DNA of 40,285 nucleotides, taken from assembly GCF_001431045.1 (NCBI RefSeq), contig NZ_BCLE01000002.1, positions 1 to 40,285 on the forward strand. The letters are read 5' to 3'. Each line of letters begins with the position of its first letter. Position 1 is the first letter of the stretch. The notes beneath the pieces were generated by a model that was not told where the DNA came from, searched no databases, and saw only the letters and a list, made by a program, of their open reading frames with translations. The translations under genes and the position numbers were made by a program. The DNA is from Streptococcus orisasini (GTDB taxonomy: Bacteria; Bacillota; Bacilli; Lactobacillales; Streptococcaceae). Below are positions 19,009-28,461 of the stretch, one piece after another.

Positions 19009-19045
19009 AAAGAAGAGAATCCTAATTTTAGATTCTCTCCTCTTG
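19009..19045 (-). terminator. Terminator of the ABC exporter operon
   Basis: GAGAATC/GATTCTC (19015-19021 with 19031-19037), extended by partial pairing of flanking purine and pyrimidine runs, is followed on the minus strand by CTTCTTTTTATG. It is 24 bases after the exporter stop. Confidence 0.8.
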
Positions 19046-19068
19046 CTTAATTTCCTCTCTTCGGATAG

Positions 19069-20814
19069 CTAGGCTCCTGCTGCTAGTTTCCATGAGAGGG
19101 CCTCTTTTCTTGTTGTGATAAAGTCACGATAAAGGCCTGCTTGTTTTGCTAATTGGTCGTGTTTGCCCTGCTGGACAATTTGTCCCTTATCAAGAACAAT
19201 AATTTGGTCAGCATTTTCCACGGTTTTTAAGCGATGAGCAATCATAATAACGGTTTTTTCTTGGGTTAATTCATCAATGGCAGTCATGAGTTCTGCTTCA
19301 TTTTCAGGGTCAATATTAGCCGTCGCTTCATCCAGAATAATAATCGGCGCATCCTTCATCATAGCACGCGCTATCGAAATTCTTTGCTTTTCGCCCCCGG
19401 ACAGGCTGGCTCCTGCTTCACCGATAACTGTCTCATAGCCATTGGGCAAATTCATAATGAAATCATGACACCTAGCTTTTTTGGCAACTGCAACAACTTC
19501 TTCATGACTGGCTTCTTGCCGCCCAAATTTGATATTATTTTCAATGGTATCTTCAAAAAGATAGACCTTCTGGAAAACAAAACTAAAGTTTCGGATCAAA
19601 CTATCATAACTATAATCTGTCAGTTGATGACCATCAAGACGAATACTGCCGCTGTCAAGATCCCAAAAACGGGCCAGCAGATGACAAAGTGTTGTCTTAC
19701 CACTGCCAGAAGGGCCGATAATGGCTGTCCTTGTTTTTTCAGGAATTGTTAAAGAAAGATCCTTGATAATCGGACGATCTCCATAAGAAAAAGTAACCCG
19801 TTCGAGTTCTAAGTTGCTCCTTTGAGCCTGCAATTCTTGCCCCTTAATGTTCATTGGCGGCAAATCAAAGACTTCTTGGACCAATTCTACCGCCAAATCA
19901 ACAGCTCTTAAGAGGGAAGAAAAGCTGCTGACGCCATCCAAACTCTCATATACCATATAAGCGCTAATAACCATCATCATACAAATCAGCAAGTCCATGC
20001 TGCCTTGCAAGTAAAACCAAATAGCTGCACCACACATGGCAACTCCTGTTAATTTGGTAATAATATTTTGAACAGCAATCCAAGGAACTGTGATCAAGGT
20101 CATCTTGATGTCAGCATCTCTTTTTGCCAAAATGCTTGCAGATAGTTTTTTAGCTGATTGTTTGGTAATATTGAAACTTTTTACCTCGGCAATCCCTTGA
20201 ACATACTCCAAGATAACATCGATTAAATCAGTATCAGCCTTTTGTTTGATGGGCGTCATTGCTCCAGCTTGCTTGCGCATCAAATTATTAGGCAGGAGAA
20301 AAATTAACAGTCCTGCCATTAAAATCAGACCAATCCGCCAATCATAAATGAGAACAAACAGCGTGACAACAGCAGTTGTCAAAAAACCTTGCGTGGTCAC
20401 CATAACAACCCGCGTTGCAATATCAGACAAACTTTCCAAGGTAGTGGTTGTAATACTAGTAATTTTACCTAAACTATTTTGATTGAAATAGCCCATAGGC
20501 AAATAGCGAATGTGCTCAGCAATTTCAATACGCTTTTGGGCACAAGTATGGTAACCGCCCTCTGTTTGCAGCATGGTAATCTTTAAAGTAACAAAAATAT
20601 TAAGCACAAGTGATAGCAGCAAAATGCCTGTCACCTGCCAAACTACTGTCATTGAAAGTTTATCTGTAATTAGGGCATTCAAGATAAGGGCAATGGCTGG
20701 AATGCGCATAGCGCCGATCATAGCTTTTAGAAGTCCCAAAATAATGGAAAGGTAGAATTTTTTCCGATCTTCTTCGGTGCAAAAATCAAAAAAACGTTTT
20801 AAAGTCCTAAGCAT
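19069..20814 (-). CDS. ABC exporter half-transporter, second subunit
   Basis: 581 residues: a type I exporter membrane domain of six helices (about 15-310), then an ATPase domain. Walker A GPSGSGKTT is at about 366-374, the signature LSGGEKQRISIARAM and Walker B IIILDEATA follow, and an H-loop lies in VIMIAHRLKTV. It overlaps the upstream subunit by 8 bases and has its own AGGAGG site inside that gene, so the pair is cotranslated as a heterodimer. Such TetR-linked pairs usually export drugs, peptides or lipids, but the substrate cannot be read from sequence. The D-loop is ANIDPENE, whereas the partner has AYTDPENE. ATG 20814 is the start. Confidence 0.9.
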   Translation of the reverse strand: MLRTLKRFFDFCTEEDRKKFYLSIILGLLKAMIGAMRIPAIALILNALITDKLSMTVVWQVTGILLLSLVLNIFVTLKITMLQTEGGYHTCAQKRIEIAEHIRYLPMGYFNQNSLGKITSITTTTLESLSDIATRVVMVTTQGFLTTAVVTLFVLIYDWRIGLILMAGLLIFLLPNNLMRKQAGAMTPIKQKADTDLIDVILEYVQGIAEVKSFNITKQSAKKLSASILAKRDADIKMTLITVPWIAVQNIITKLTGVAMCGAAIWFYLQGSMDLLICMMMVISAYMVYESLDGVSSFSSLLRAVDLAVELVQEVFDLPPMNIKGQELQAQRSNLELERVTFSYGDRPIIKDLSLTIPEKTRTAIIGPSGSGKTTLCHLLARFWDLDSGSIRLDGHQLTDYSYDSLIRNFSFVFQKVYLFEDTIENNIKFGRQEASHEEVVAVAKKARCHDFIMNLPNGYETVIGEAGASLSGGEKQRISIARAMMKDAPIIILDEATANIDPENEAELMTAIDELTQEKTVIMIAHRLKTVENADQIIVLDKGQIVQQGKHDQLAKQAGLYRDFITTRKEALSWKLAAGA

Positions 20815-22579
20815 GAGCCAGACCTCCTATCTTTTCATCCTGTTCATTATCTCTGACTGACAAATGTGCCTGCCACATCTTTTGATAGAGGTCGCTTGAC
20901 TCTAATAGTTCTTCTTGCTTGCCAAGAGCCTCTAAATGACCATCATTGATTAAAATAATCTGATCTGCATCAGCAATAGTTGAGAGACGATGGGCAATCA
21001 CAATCAAGGTTTTATCTTTCACTAGTTGTGCAATGCTTGATTGAACCAAAGCTTCATTTTCAGGATCTGTATAGGCAGTTGCTTCATCCAAAATAACTAT
21101 AGGAGCATCCTTTAACATAGCCCTTGCAATAGCTATTCTTTGGCGCTCACCGCCAGATAAGCTGCCGCCAGAACTACCAACTTGTGTAGCAAAGCCGTTT
21201 TCCAGCTCCATAATAAAGTCATAACAACCGCAGGCTTTGGCGACTTGATAAACTTCTTCATCATTGGCAGATGGTTTTCCCAGACGAATATTCTCTAAAA
21301 TACTGTCATTAAAGAGAAAATTATCTTGAGAAACATAGGCAATCAGCTGGCTGTAATCTTCTAGCGGGATTTCCCTAATATCAAGGCCACCGAGAGAAAT
21401 ACGGCCTGTCTTAACATCCCAGAAAGAAGCAATTAATTTGGCCAAGGTGGACTTACCAGAACCCGAAGGCCCAACCAAGGCATTGACAGTTCCTGCTTTG
21501 ATGGTTATGGAGATATCATGCAAGACTTCTTTGTCTTCTTCATAAGCAAAAGAGATATTTTCCAAGACAATATCTTTTCCCTGCAAGCTTTGGGATAATT
21601 GCTGAGGACGCTGTAAATCAGGTCTTTCCAAAATTTCGGTGATTTCGCCAAAAATGCTATGAACTTTTCTAATATCATCCATATAAGCTCCCAGCGTTAT
21701 TAAAGGCGTTAACAGTCCCATTGATAAAATCATCAGTAAAATAAAATTGTCCTGAGAAAGGCTGCCACGATATACAAAATAAGTACCAACAGGCAAAAGA
21801 ATCATAAAAACAGATGGCATAATAACAGTAAATGCTGCCATGTCAAATCGGCACTTACGCATCCATTCAATAAAGCAATCAGCTCCTTCTTTAGCAGCTG
21901 TCACAAATTTTTGATAGGAAAATTTTTCCTTGCCAAATATCTTGATTACTTCAATCCCATTGATGTACTCAACTGCCGTATCATTTAAGGCCTTAGTTTT
22001 AACTAATGTATTCTCATAATCACCCTTACTTTTGCGCAGCATATTAAGATAAACTAAAATACCAAGCGGCAGGGTCAATAGAGATAAAAGAGTTAACCGC
22101 CAATCCAATTTTATCATATAGATAAGGACAATTAAGGGACCAAACAGGGCTGCTGTACATTCTGGAATAATATGAGCTAAAGTCGTTTCAGCAGCATCAA
22201 CCCGCTCAACAATAATATTTTTGTAAGAACCAGATGATTGTCCAAGGACAGAGCCCAAGGGAATCTTAGCCAGTTTCTCTGTTAAACGAAAACGAATATC
22301 TGCCAGAACAACAAAAGCAGCCTTGTGCGAGAGAGCCGTTGACAAAGCATGGCAGCCAGCATAAGCTAACCAGAAAACACCCATCCACAAACAAGCTTGT
22401 AAATAAACCTGCCCATCTTTAAGATTATTGAACAAATTACGAATAATCTGTCCAATGTAAAAATAGGGCAGAAAACCAAAAATAACCGAAGCAAGAGCTA
22501 AGAGCACACTTGCTAGGTAATAAAATCTATAGGGAGCAATGAACTCAGAAATCCAAGCCATTGTTGATTTTTTCTTCAT
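20807..22579 (-). CDS. ABC exporter half-transporter, first subunit
   Basis: 590 residues with the same layout as its partner: six membrane helices in the first ~310 residues, Walker A GPSGSGKST at about 369, signature LSGGERQRIAIARAM, Walker B IVILDEATA, H-loop VIAHRLSTI. Both ATP sites look intact by eye, unlike many heterodimeric exporters with one degenerate site. It starts 10 bases after the TetR regulator and overlaps the second subunit. The three genes form one operon. Confidence 0.9.
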   Translation of the reverse strand: MKKKSTMAWISEFIAPYRFYYLASVLLALASVIFGFLPYFYIGQIIRNLFNNLKDGQVYLQACLWMGVFWLAYAGCHALSTALSHKAAFVVLADIRFRLTEKLAKIPLGSVLGQSSGSYKNIIVERVDAAETTLAHIIPECTAALFGPLIVLIYMIKLDWRLTLLSLLTLPLGILVYLNMLRKSKGDYENTLVKTKALNDTAVEYINGIEVIKIFGKEKFSYQKFVTAAKEGADCFIEWMRKCRFDMAAFTVIMPSVFMILLPVGTYFVYRGSLSQDNFILLMILSMGLLTPLITLGAYMDDIRKVHSIFGEITEILERPDLQRPQQLSQSLQGKDIVLENISFAYEEDKEVLHDISITIKAGTVNALVGPSGSGKSTLAKLIASFWDVKTGRISLGGLDIREIPLEDYSQLIAYVSQDNFLFNDSILENIRLGKPSANDEEVYQVAKACGCYDFIMELENGFATQVGSSGGSLSGGERQRIAIARAMLKDAPIVILDEATAYTDPENEALVQSSIAQLVKDKTLIVIAHRLSTIADADQIILINDGHLEALGKQEELLESSDLYQKMWQAHLSVRDNEQDEKIGGLAHA

Positions 22580-22589
22580 ACTACCTCCT

Positions 22590-23201
22590 CTAAAAGCCTA
22601 ATAATTGAGACCAATTAAAGAGTTGAATAATGGTTTGACAAGCCAAGAGTGCTTTTTGATAGGACCACCCCTGCTCCAAAGGCTGAATAATAGCCTTATA
22701 ATAAGCAGTCATGGCTAAATAAAGCTGAGACTTGTCAAGAACATAAGAAATTTTTCCTTCTTGATAAGCTTGTTCAAGATAACGATAGGTATTATCGGTT
22801 GAGCTTTCAATCATCTGCTGCTGAAATGATTCGAATTTTGAACCATGTGACTTAAACAGCAATAATCGCATATTATCCTCGTGGTCATAGATGAACTTCA
22901 TAATATCAGTTAATTCATCTAGGGATTTATCCCACATTCGCGATAATTTATTTTCCTGCAGTAAGTGATAGTCACCTTGTAGATACCGCTGCTCCATCAA
23001 TTCCATGGCTTGCAAGCTAGGTTCAAGAAGTGCGCCAAACAAAGCTTCTTTCCCAGAATAACGCTTATAAAGAGCTCCCGTCGTTACACCAGCATTTTTA
23101 CAAATCCGACGCAGCGAGGCTTCCTGATAACCATATTCTAAAAATTCTGTTTTAGCACTCTTTAAAATTTCGAAATCTATTTTTTCATCTTTTTTAATCA
23201 T
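22590..23201 (-). CDS. TetR-family regulator of the ABC exporter
   Basis: 203 residues with an N-terminal TetR helix-turn-helix (FLEYGYQEASLRRICKNAGVTTGALYKRYSGKEALF, about 18-52) and an all-helical ligand domain. It is the first gene of the exporter operon, 10 bases ahead of it, so it probably represses its own operon and responds to an exported compound. ATG 23201 follows AGGAGA. A perfect 15-base palindrome lies between the -10 and the ribosome site. Confidence 0.9.
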   Translation of the reverse strand: MIKKDEKIDFEILKSAKTEFLEYGYQEASLRRICKNAGVTTGALYKRYSGKEALFGALLEPSLQAMELMEQRYLQGDYHLLQENKLSRMWDKSLDELTDIMKFIYDHEDNMRLLLFKSHGSKFESFQQQMIESSTDNTYRYLEQAYQEGKISYVLDKSQLYLAMTAYYKAIIQPLEQGWSYQKALLACQTIIQLFNWSQLLGF

Positions 23202-23219
23202 AGACCATCTCCTTTTTTC

Positions 23220-23270
23220 GATAACACTGTTATCTTATTGATATCATTATAACAGATGCCTTATATTTTT
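23220..23270 (-). promoter_or_regulatory. Promoter and TetR operator of the ABC exporter operon
   Basis: On the minus strand TTGAAA, a 16-base gap, then TATAAT (23246-23251). Just downstream, GATAACA-C-TGTTATC (23220-23234) is a perfect 7+7 palindrome placed to block transcription, fitting a TetR operator. Confidence 0.7.
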
Positions 23271-23304
23271 CAAATAATATTTTAGATAAAACTTTATAAA
23301 CAAC

Positions 23305-23438
23305 AAAAAACTCAATCATAAAAGACAGTGACCTCATAAATTGGGATAAAAATTCCATGTTTCTAACTTGGTAGAATCTAAGGAATTTTTTCTTCTATCC
23401 CACTATATGAGGTAGAGTTCTAAAAGATTGAGTTTTTA
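23305..23438. repeat. 134-bp imperfect inverted-repeat element
   Basis: AAAAACTCAATC (23306-23317) matches GATTGAGTTTTT (23426-23437). Nested inside are ACCTCATA with TATGAGGT, TGGGATA with TATCCCA, and AAATTCC with GGAATTT, so most of the element folds into one long stem. It carries no ORF. Its minus-strand end is followed by a T run, so it can serve as a terminator for the permease operon to the right. It could equally be a small mobile element of MITE type. No second copy is in the window. Confidence 0.7.
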
Positions 23439-23537
23439 ATCATCAGTTTATAGCTATGGACGCCTAATGAAGTGCTGTAAAATACCTTCTATCATAGTAG
23501 GCGGCAACAGTTTTGTCAGCCAAATAATTAATCTAAA

Positions 23538-23760
23538 CTACCAACCAGGATAATGCAAAGCCTTATTCTTTTTTAATGCCTTTATAGACTCACGTGCACA
23601 TTGATTGCCTGTTATCTCTACTTTTTTCAGAGGATTAAGCGCCGAAAAGGAATCTGCGCTTTGCTGACTGTGATTTTCAAAGTCTGTCGCAACTGATTCG
23701 GGCTGAATTTCAGTGACATGAACACCCGTTCCTTTTAAATCAATCCACTGATTGCAAGGC
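23538..23760 (-). pseudogene. Short-chain dehydrogenase C-terminal fragment
   Basis: The frame reads DLKGTGVHVTEIQPESVATDFEN and on to ARESIKALKKNKALHYPGW. This matches the C-terminal third of classical short-chain dehydrogenases, where L(K)GTGVHVTEIQP is followed by a substrate-loop segment. The NAD-binding GxxxGxG region, the catalytic Tyr-x-x-x-Lys, and the distal C terminus are all absent. The similarity begins exactly after the last codons of the FtsX-type permease, whose stop codon overlaps this frame. It is a gene remnant left by a deletion or recombination, not a functional enzyme. Confidence 0.75.
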
Positions 23761-26376
23761 ATCTAGCATGTTCAAATTTTTCAGACGGCGGTTGACTAAC
23801 CAGCCTAAAACGGTCAAAATCAAGCCAATAAAGAAAGCAGGTATAAGATAGACCGTATTGTCAACCGTTGTACCAAAGAGGACATTGTCTGAGCCAATCA
23901 TTTCCATAATAAGCTGATGCAGATAGCGCCCTGCCAGTAAACCAAGAAGAATTCCCACTAAAGAAAGCACAATCGTCTCCCGATAGATGTAGAGCGTCAC
24001 TTCCTTGTTGTAAAATCCCAGAACTTTGATGGTTGAGAGTTCTCGGATGCGCTCTGCAATATTGATGTTAGTCAGGTTGTAAAGAATAACAAGCGCTAAC
24101 AAAATGGTAATAAAGACTAAAACGGTCATGGCAGCATTTAGAGATGTCACGATAGTTTTAATGGTCTTCATACGGGAAGTATTTTGTGTGACTGAAGCGA
24201 CATCAGACAGACTTAAAAGTTTGGTTGCAGTGTCTTTAATATGGGAGATAGAGTCATTTTTTAAATTGATGAAATAGGCATTATTGTCCGACTTCTCAGC
24301 AAAAATCTTTCGGTAAACAGACTTGGTCATAAAGAGATAATGGCCAACATTCATCTTGACAATTGCTGCAACTTTTATCCGACGCTTCTTGCCACCGCTG
24401 TCTTTAAGTGTAAAATATTCTCCTGCTTTAACATTGTAAAAGCGCGCTAATTTTTCAGAGATAAGAACCCCTTCTTTGGGTAGAGTCAGTGATTCATCGG
24501 AACTTGCATCTTTTAAATGGACAAAATTAGCAAAATCTTTTTTATCTGATGCCATAATGGCAATAGTCTGTCTATCTTTCAGATGGGGAATCTCTTCCAT
24601 TACATGCGTATAGTACAGACTTTGGTAGCCAGATACTGTTTTTGATTTCAAAAAATCAGATAGCTTCTGATTACCTTCATCTACTTCTTTTTTCGTCAGC
24701 ACTAAATGATAAGGCGTTAACTGGGTAAACTGCTCCTTAATGACTTTGCCCAAAGAAGACTGTATTCCAAGTCCTGCAAAAAGCAGGGCGACAGAACCCG
24801 CAACTCCAAACACAGTCATCAGCATCCGCTGTTTGTAGCGGAAAATATTTCGTGCCGTTACCTTATAGGTAAAGCTCATGGAGTTCCAAAGAAAATGCCA
24901 ACGCTCCAAGAAAATTCTTGAGCCGCGTGCAGGCGGTTTAGGAAGCAGCAGTTGAGCAGGTTTCTGGCTTAATTCTCTCCTTGCAATCAAATAAACCGGC
25001 AGAACGGCACTGATAAAGCCGAGCAGAACTGCGATAAGAGTGTAAGACCAGTAAAAATAAAGATGAGGGCTGCCTATGGTCATCTTCCCTGTAAAAATCT
25101 GAGAAACAATCTTGGAAAGCAGATAATATCCTCCGACAATACCTAAGCCTGTCCCCAGCATACTAGCAGTAAAACCATAAATAAGGAATTTTCGAATAAT
25201 ATCCTGCTTTGTGTAACCTAAAGCTCTAAATAAACCAGAATTAGCTCTATCCTCATCAATAAACCGTGTCATTGTAGTAAAAGTAACCAGAGCAGCAACG
25301 GCATAAAGAATGATAGGAAAGATATTGCCAAGATTTCCCATACTATCAGCATTGGAACTATAGACAGTGTAGCCTTCGCCGCCGGCCATGGTGGAGCGTG
25401 TATAACTGCTGTAAGTTGGCTCTGCCATCGCATTAATCTTAGCTTGAGCCCTTTGAATTTGCTTTTCTTTTTGAGCGAGTTTGAGGCTTGCCTCTTGTAG
25501 AGATGCTTGTGCTCGCTGTTGCTGGTAGGATGGTGGTAAGGCGTTGATTGCTGCCGTTTTTTCCTGCAGCTGTTTTTTGGCTGCAGCCAGTGCCTCTTTG
25601 CTTTGCTTAACCCTTGCCTGCGGTGACTTCTTTAATTCAGCCAAGCGCTTTGCGCCCTTATCTTCCAGCAGTTTATCCAGTTTATCCTGATAATAGCTGA
25701 CCTGCTGCCTATAGCTGTCAGAAAAGGGGTTGATCTTTTCTAATTTATGATAACGAATCCGTGCCAACGTATTGGTCTTATTCGCAAAGGCCGATGATGT
25801 CACAAGAGCATAGCTTGATAGAGTGCCATCACCCGCTGTTGATGAGCCCAAGTTTAAGGTAGACCATATTTCCGATGAATTAATAAAACCAACTATCTTG
25901 AACTTTCTTCTTTTTAAAATAGATTTTTGAGAAAACTGAAAAGTCAAGCTGTCCCCTATCTTGTAGTCCTTTTTCAAGGTTGAAATCAAGGCTATTTCAT
26001 CCTCTTTTTGAGGCAGCCGTCCAGAGACAGTCTGATAGGATGATAGAGACTGATTTTTAGAAAATACCCGCATGGCCTGATCTGTCCCGTCAATTGTCAT
26101 ATCTGTCAATTTTCCAAAACTGACTTGAGCATTTTTAAGACCCTTGAGCTCAGCCTCATCTGCTTTGCTCAAACCGTGGTCAGCTAACACAAACAAATCA
26201 GCTGTCCGGTGCGTTTGAAGATAATTTTTTGCTAACATCTGCATGTTAGGCCTTGTTATTTTTAAACCAATAAAGGTAAAAGACCCCAAAAACATCAAGA
26301 GCATGATGGAAATAAAACGTCCCTTAGACTGCAGTAAAGCCGCATAAACCGTTTTCCAATAAATTCTCTTTTTCAT
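23740..26376 (-). CDS. ABC transporter permease with two FtsX-type regions
   Basis: 878 residues. An N-terminal membrane helix (about 18-38) is followed by a large extracellular part. That part includes a coiled coil at about 235-310 (KQSKEALAAAKKQLQEKTAA and a second arm). Next come three helices of the first FtsX domain (about 350-465), a linker, and a repeat of the same plan: a helix at about 520, a second extracellular domain, and three helices at the C terminus. This is the MacB/YxdM-like layout used for export or sensing of peptides and lipids rather than import. It ends 'NMLDALQSVD', directly followed by the SDR fragment. ATG 26376 is behind AGGAGG, about 60 bases after the ATPase. Confidence 0.9.
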   Translation of the reverse strand: MKKRIYWKTVYAALLQSKGRFISIMLLMFLGSFTFIGLKITRPNMQMLAKNYLQTHRTADLFVLADHGLSKADEAELKGLKNAQVSFGKLTDMTIDGTDQAMRVFSKNQSLSSYQTVSGRLPQKEDEIALISTLKKDYKIGDSLTFQFSQKSILKRRKFKIVGFINSSEIWSTLNLGSSTAGDGTLSSYALVTSSAFANKTNTLARIRYHKLEKINPFSDSYRQQVSYYQDKLDKLLEDKGAKRLAELKKSPQARVKQSKEALAAAKKQLQEKTAAINALPPSYQQQRAQASLQEASLKLAQKEKQIQRAQAKINAMAEPTYSSYTRSTMAGGEGYTVYSSNADSMGNLGNIFPIILYAVAALVTFTTMTRFIDEDRANSGLFRALGYTKQDIIRKFLIYGFTASMLGTGLGIVGGYYLLSKIVSQIFTGKMTIGSPHLYFYWSYTLIAVLLGFISAVLPVYLIARRELSQKPAQLLLPKPPARGSRIFLERWHFLWNSMSFTYKVTARNIFRYKQRMLMTVFGVAGSVALLFAGLGIQSSLGKVIKEQFTQLTPYHLVLTKKEVDEGNQKLSDFLKSKTVSGYQSLYYTHVMEEIPHLKDRQTIAIMASDKKDFANFVHLKDASSDESLTLPKEGVLISEKLARFYNVKAGEYFTLKDSGGKKRRIKVAAIVKMNVGHYLFMTKSVYRKIFAEKSDNNAYFINLKNDSISHIKDTATKLLSLSDVASVTQNTSRMKTIKTIVTSLNAAMTVLVFITILLALVILYNLTNINIAERIRELSTIKVLGFYNKEVTLYIYRETIVLSLVGILLGLLAGRYLHQLIMEMIGSDNVLFGTTVDNTVYLIPAFFIGLILTVLGWLVNRRLKNLNMLDALQSVD

Positions 26377-26435
26377 CGTTTTATGCCTCCTTTTATAGCC
26401 TTGTAGATTTCAAGTATTCCTTTTCATCTTGCTGC

Positions 26436-27137
26436 CTAATACTCCAAACTGTTAATATCTTGCGGCTGAGTATTGACCTCAACCGAACTAACCCTTGCAT
26501 CATGCAAATGGATCACCTTGTCAGCAATCGGTGCTAAGCCCGAATTATGGGTCACAATGACAACAGTCGATCCCTTTTGGCGCGACATGTTCTGCAAGAG
26601 TTTGAGAATTTGCTTTCCTGTCTGATAATCAAGAGCACCTGTCGGTTCGTCACACAAAAGCAACTTAGGGTTTTTAGCCAGCGCACGCGCAATAGACACG
26701 CGTTGCTGCTCACCGCCAGATAATTGGGCAGGAAAGTTATTTAAACGCTCTCCCAAGCCTACTTCTTTCAAGACTTCTTCAGCATCCTTAGCCTGAGCAA
26801 CAATTTCTGAAGCTAATTCAACATTTTCCTTAGCTGTTAAATTAGGTACCAAATTATAAAACTGAAAAACAAAGCCAACATCGTTACGACGGTAAGTTGT
26901 TAACTCTTTTTGACCATAATCTGCGATATTTACACCATCAATCATGACTTGCCCCTCATCATTCGTGTCCATACCGCCAAGGATATTTAGAACAGTAGAT
27001 TTTCCAGCGCCTGAAGCTCCTAAAATAATCACCAGCTCTCCTTTTTCAATTTCAAAACTAATATCATTATTAGCAATAATCTCGGTCTCTCCCATATAAT
27101 AACGCTTGTAGGAGTGTCTCATTTCAATATAAGCCAT
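26436..27137 (-). CDS. ABC transporter ATP-binding protein (MacB/LolD type)
   Basis: 233 residues. Walker [13 protein letters not shown] at about 40, Q-loop in [12 protein letters not shown], signature [15 protein letters not shown], Walker [14 protein letters not shown]-loop VIVTHNSG. The CDEPTGALD box is typical of the MacB/LolD/FtsE group, which pairs with FtsX-type permeases like the one 59 bases downstream. It is the first gene of the operon, divergent from a TetR gene that probably controls it. Confidence 0.93.
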   Translation of the reverse strand: MAYIEMRHSYKRYYMGETEIIANNDISFEIEKGELVIILGASGAGKSTVLNILGGMDTNDEGQVMIDGVNIADYGQKELTTYRRNDVGFVFQFYNLVPNLTAKENVELASEIVAQAKDAEEVLKEVGLGERLNNFPAQLSGGEQQRVSIARALAKNPKLLLCDEPTGALDYQTGKQILKLLQNMSRQKGSTVVIVTHNSGLAPIADKVIHLHDARVSSVEVNTQPQDINSLEY

Positions 27138-27181
27138 AGGCCCCTCCTTATATAGACGTGTGTTGATTTAAGTTTTAGTTT

Positions 27182-27236
27182 ATTATATAATGATTTTAGA
27201 GTAAAAACAAACATCATTATACAGATAAGTGTCTAT
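27182..27236. promoter_or_regulatory. Divergent promoter region with dyads between the ABC operon and tetR
   Basis: Minus strand: TTGTTT (27205-27210), 17 bases, TATAAT (27182-27187), a good promoter for the ABC operon. An inverted pair ATAATGA (27187-27193) and TCATTAT (27214-27220) encloses it, and TATAGAC (27151-27157) faces GTCTAT (27231-27236) further out. Plus strand: CATTAT at 27215 can serve as -10 for tetR, whose AAGGAGA site is at 27239-27245. The TetR protein probably binds here and controls both directions. Confidence 0.65.
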
Positions 27237-27249
27237 TTAAGGAGACTAT

Positions 27250-27807
27250 ATGATAAAAAAACGCCATACACAAAGCAAGGCCAAAATAAAAGCAGCTATC
27301 ACTGAGCTGCTACTAGAAAATTCCAATTTTGATGATATTACTATTCGAAAAATTACCGAGAAAGCTCATATCAATCGCAGTACCTTCTATCTTCACTATC
27401 AAGATAAATATGATCTTGTCAATAAGTTGGCCCATGAGGTAACAGGAAATTTCAAGGACTATCTGCTGACAAATTCTGTTAACAATAAAAGCCTTAGAGA
27501 GAATCTCATCCAAGGTCTAACTTATCTTAAGGGTCAGCAAAAATTCATCTATGCTTTATCACAAATTACTCAGGTTAATTTCCCTCAAAAAACAAGACAA
27601 TTCATCAGAGAACTGATGGATGAGAATCCTAGCTTCTTTTTTGATTCCATCAATCCCAATTTAAGCCTTCCAAAAGAATATATAGCCATTACTTATGCTG
27701 CCAGCATTGAGAGTCTTTATATACACTGGGTCTTAAGAGGGGTCAAAGAGTCCCCTGAGGATATTGCTGATATGTTTTTGGTTATTCGAGAATTTTATCA
27801 AAACTAA
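27250..27807 (+). CDS. TetR-family regulator, divergent from the ABC transporter
   Basis: 185 residues. N-terminal HTH at about 10-56 (ITELLLENSNFDDITIRKITEKAHINRSTFYLHYQDKYDLV), then a helical ligand domain that includes a WVLRGVKESPEDIADMF end, a C-terminal layout common in Firmicute TetR regulators. It is one of only two plus-strand genes in the window. ATG 27250 is behind AAGGAGA and shares a short divergent promoter with the ABC operon, so it is the likely local repressor. Confidence 0.9.
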   Translation: MIKKRHTQSKAKIKAAITELLLENSNFDDITIRKITEKAHINRSTFYLHYQDKYDLVNKLAHEVTGNFKDYLLTNSVNNKSLRENLIQGLTYLKGQQKFIYALSQITQVNFPQKTRQFIRELMDENPSFFFDSINPNLSLPKEYIAITYAASIESLYIHWVLRGVKESPEDIADMFLVIREFYQN

Positions 27808-27850
27808 ATTCATTAGGTTTTGTCACAGCTGTTATCAAATAACCATATAA

Positions 27851-27895
27851 AACAAATGGCCTGATTCCTTTAGTTTAGGAATCAGGCCATTTGTT
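27851..27895. terminator. Perfect 19-bp hairpin between convergent genes
   Basis: 27851-27869 pairs base for base with 27877-27895 around a 7-base loop. The plus side (tetR) lacks a U run but the minus side has TTGTTTTATA, so it ends the PepSY lipoprotein transcript and probably blocks read-through both ways. Confidence 0.8.
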
Positions 27896-27951
27896 CATGG
27901 TACCAATCACTGCTTAAGCCGAAAAACTGCTACCTAAAAAATCATCAAGGG

Positions 27952-28314
27952 CTAATCATTAACATTTTCTGATTCTTTAGAAATAATTTCTCCTGTGTCA
28001 GCATTGATAGTATAGCTGTATTCAGTTGTATCTTTGGTGAATTCAATTTCAAATTCTGTACGGCCGTCGTCAATATCTTGTTCAACCGTTAAAAGGGTTA
28101 CGTCTTTTTCTGCCAAACCAGCATCCTTGAGAGCAATGGCTTTGGCTTCATCTTGAGAAATCTTTGTCTCAGAACTGTTAGACTGAGTGGTCTGAGTGTT
28201 TTCATGCTGCTCAGTTTTTGTCTGTGACTGCTGGTGGTCATCATCGCTATCGCAGGCTGCCAGCAGTGAAAGAGAGAAGACAGTCAGTAAGAGGGCTAAT
28301 AATCTTTTTTTCAT
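27952..28314 (-). CDS. PepSY-domain lipoprotein
   Basis: 120 residues. A lipoprotein signal peptide with lipobox LLAAC (Cys at 21) anchors it to the outer face of the membrane. A Ser/Thr/Gln/His-rich linker (~25-55) follows. The remainder is one PepSY domain (ISQDEAKAIALKDAGLAEKDVTLL...YTINADTGEIISKE). PepSY domains often regulate proteases or act as intramolecular chaperones; the specific partner here is unknown. It is a single-gene unit. Confidence 0.88.
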   Translation of the reverse strand: MKKRLLALLLTVFSLSLLAACDSDDDHQQSQTKTEQHENTQTTQSNSSETKISQDEAKAIALKDAGLAEKDVTLLTVEQDIDDGRTEFEIEFTKDTTEYSYTINADTGEIISKESENVND

Positions 28315-28410
28315 AATAAGTCCTTTTTATTTTGATTATATCCTATTCTATAAAAAGCAGTCAATAAAAATGTTTGGCTGCTTCATTTTTTTGCCCTTCT
28401 CCTTGCAATC

Positions 28411-28450
28411 AAATAAAAAGACAGGAGACAAGAACATTTTAGCTCCTGTC
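28411..28450 (-). terminator. Terminator of the DUF896 gene
   Basis: GACAGGAG (28420-28427) pairs with CTCCTGTC (28443-28450) and is followed on the minus strand by TTTTTATTT (28411-28419), 12 bases after the stop. Confidence 0.88.
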
Positions 28451-28461
28451 TTCCTGCTTTT

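Noticed and set aside
23305..23438. Inverted repeat read as a complete insertion sequence
   Set aside because: Too short for a transposase and no transposase frame nearby.
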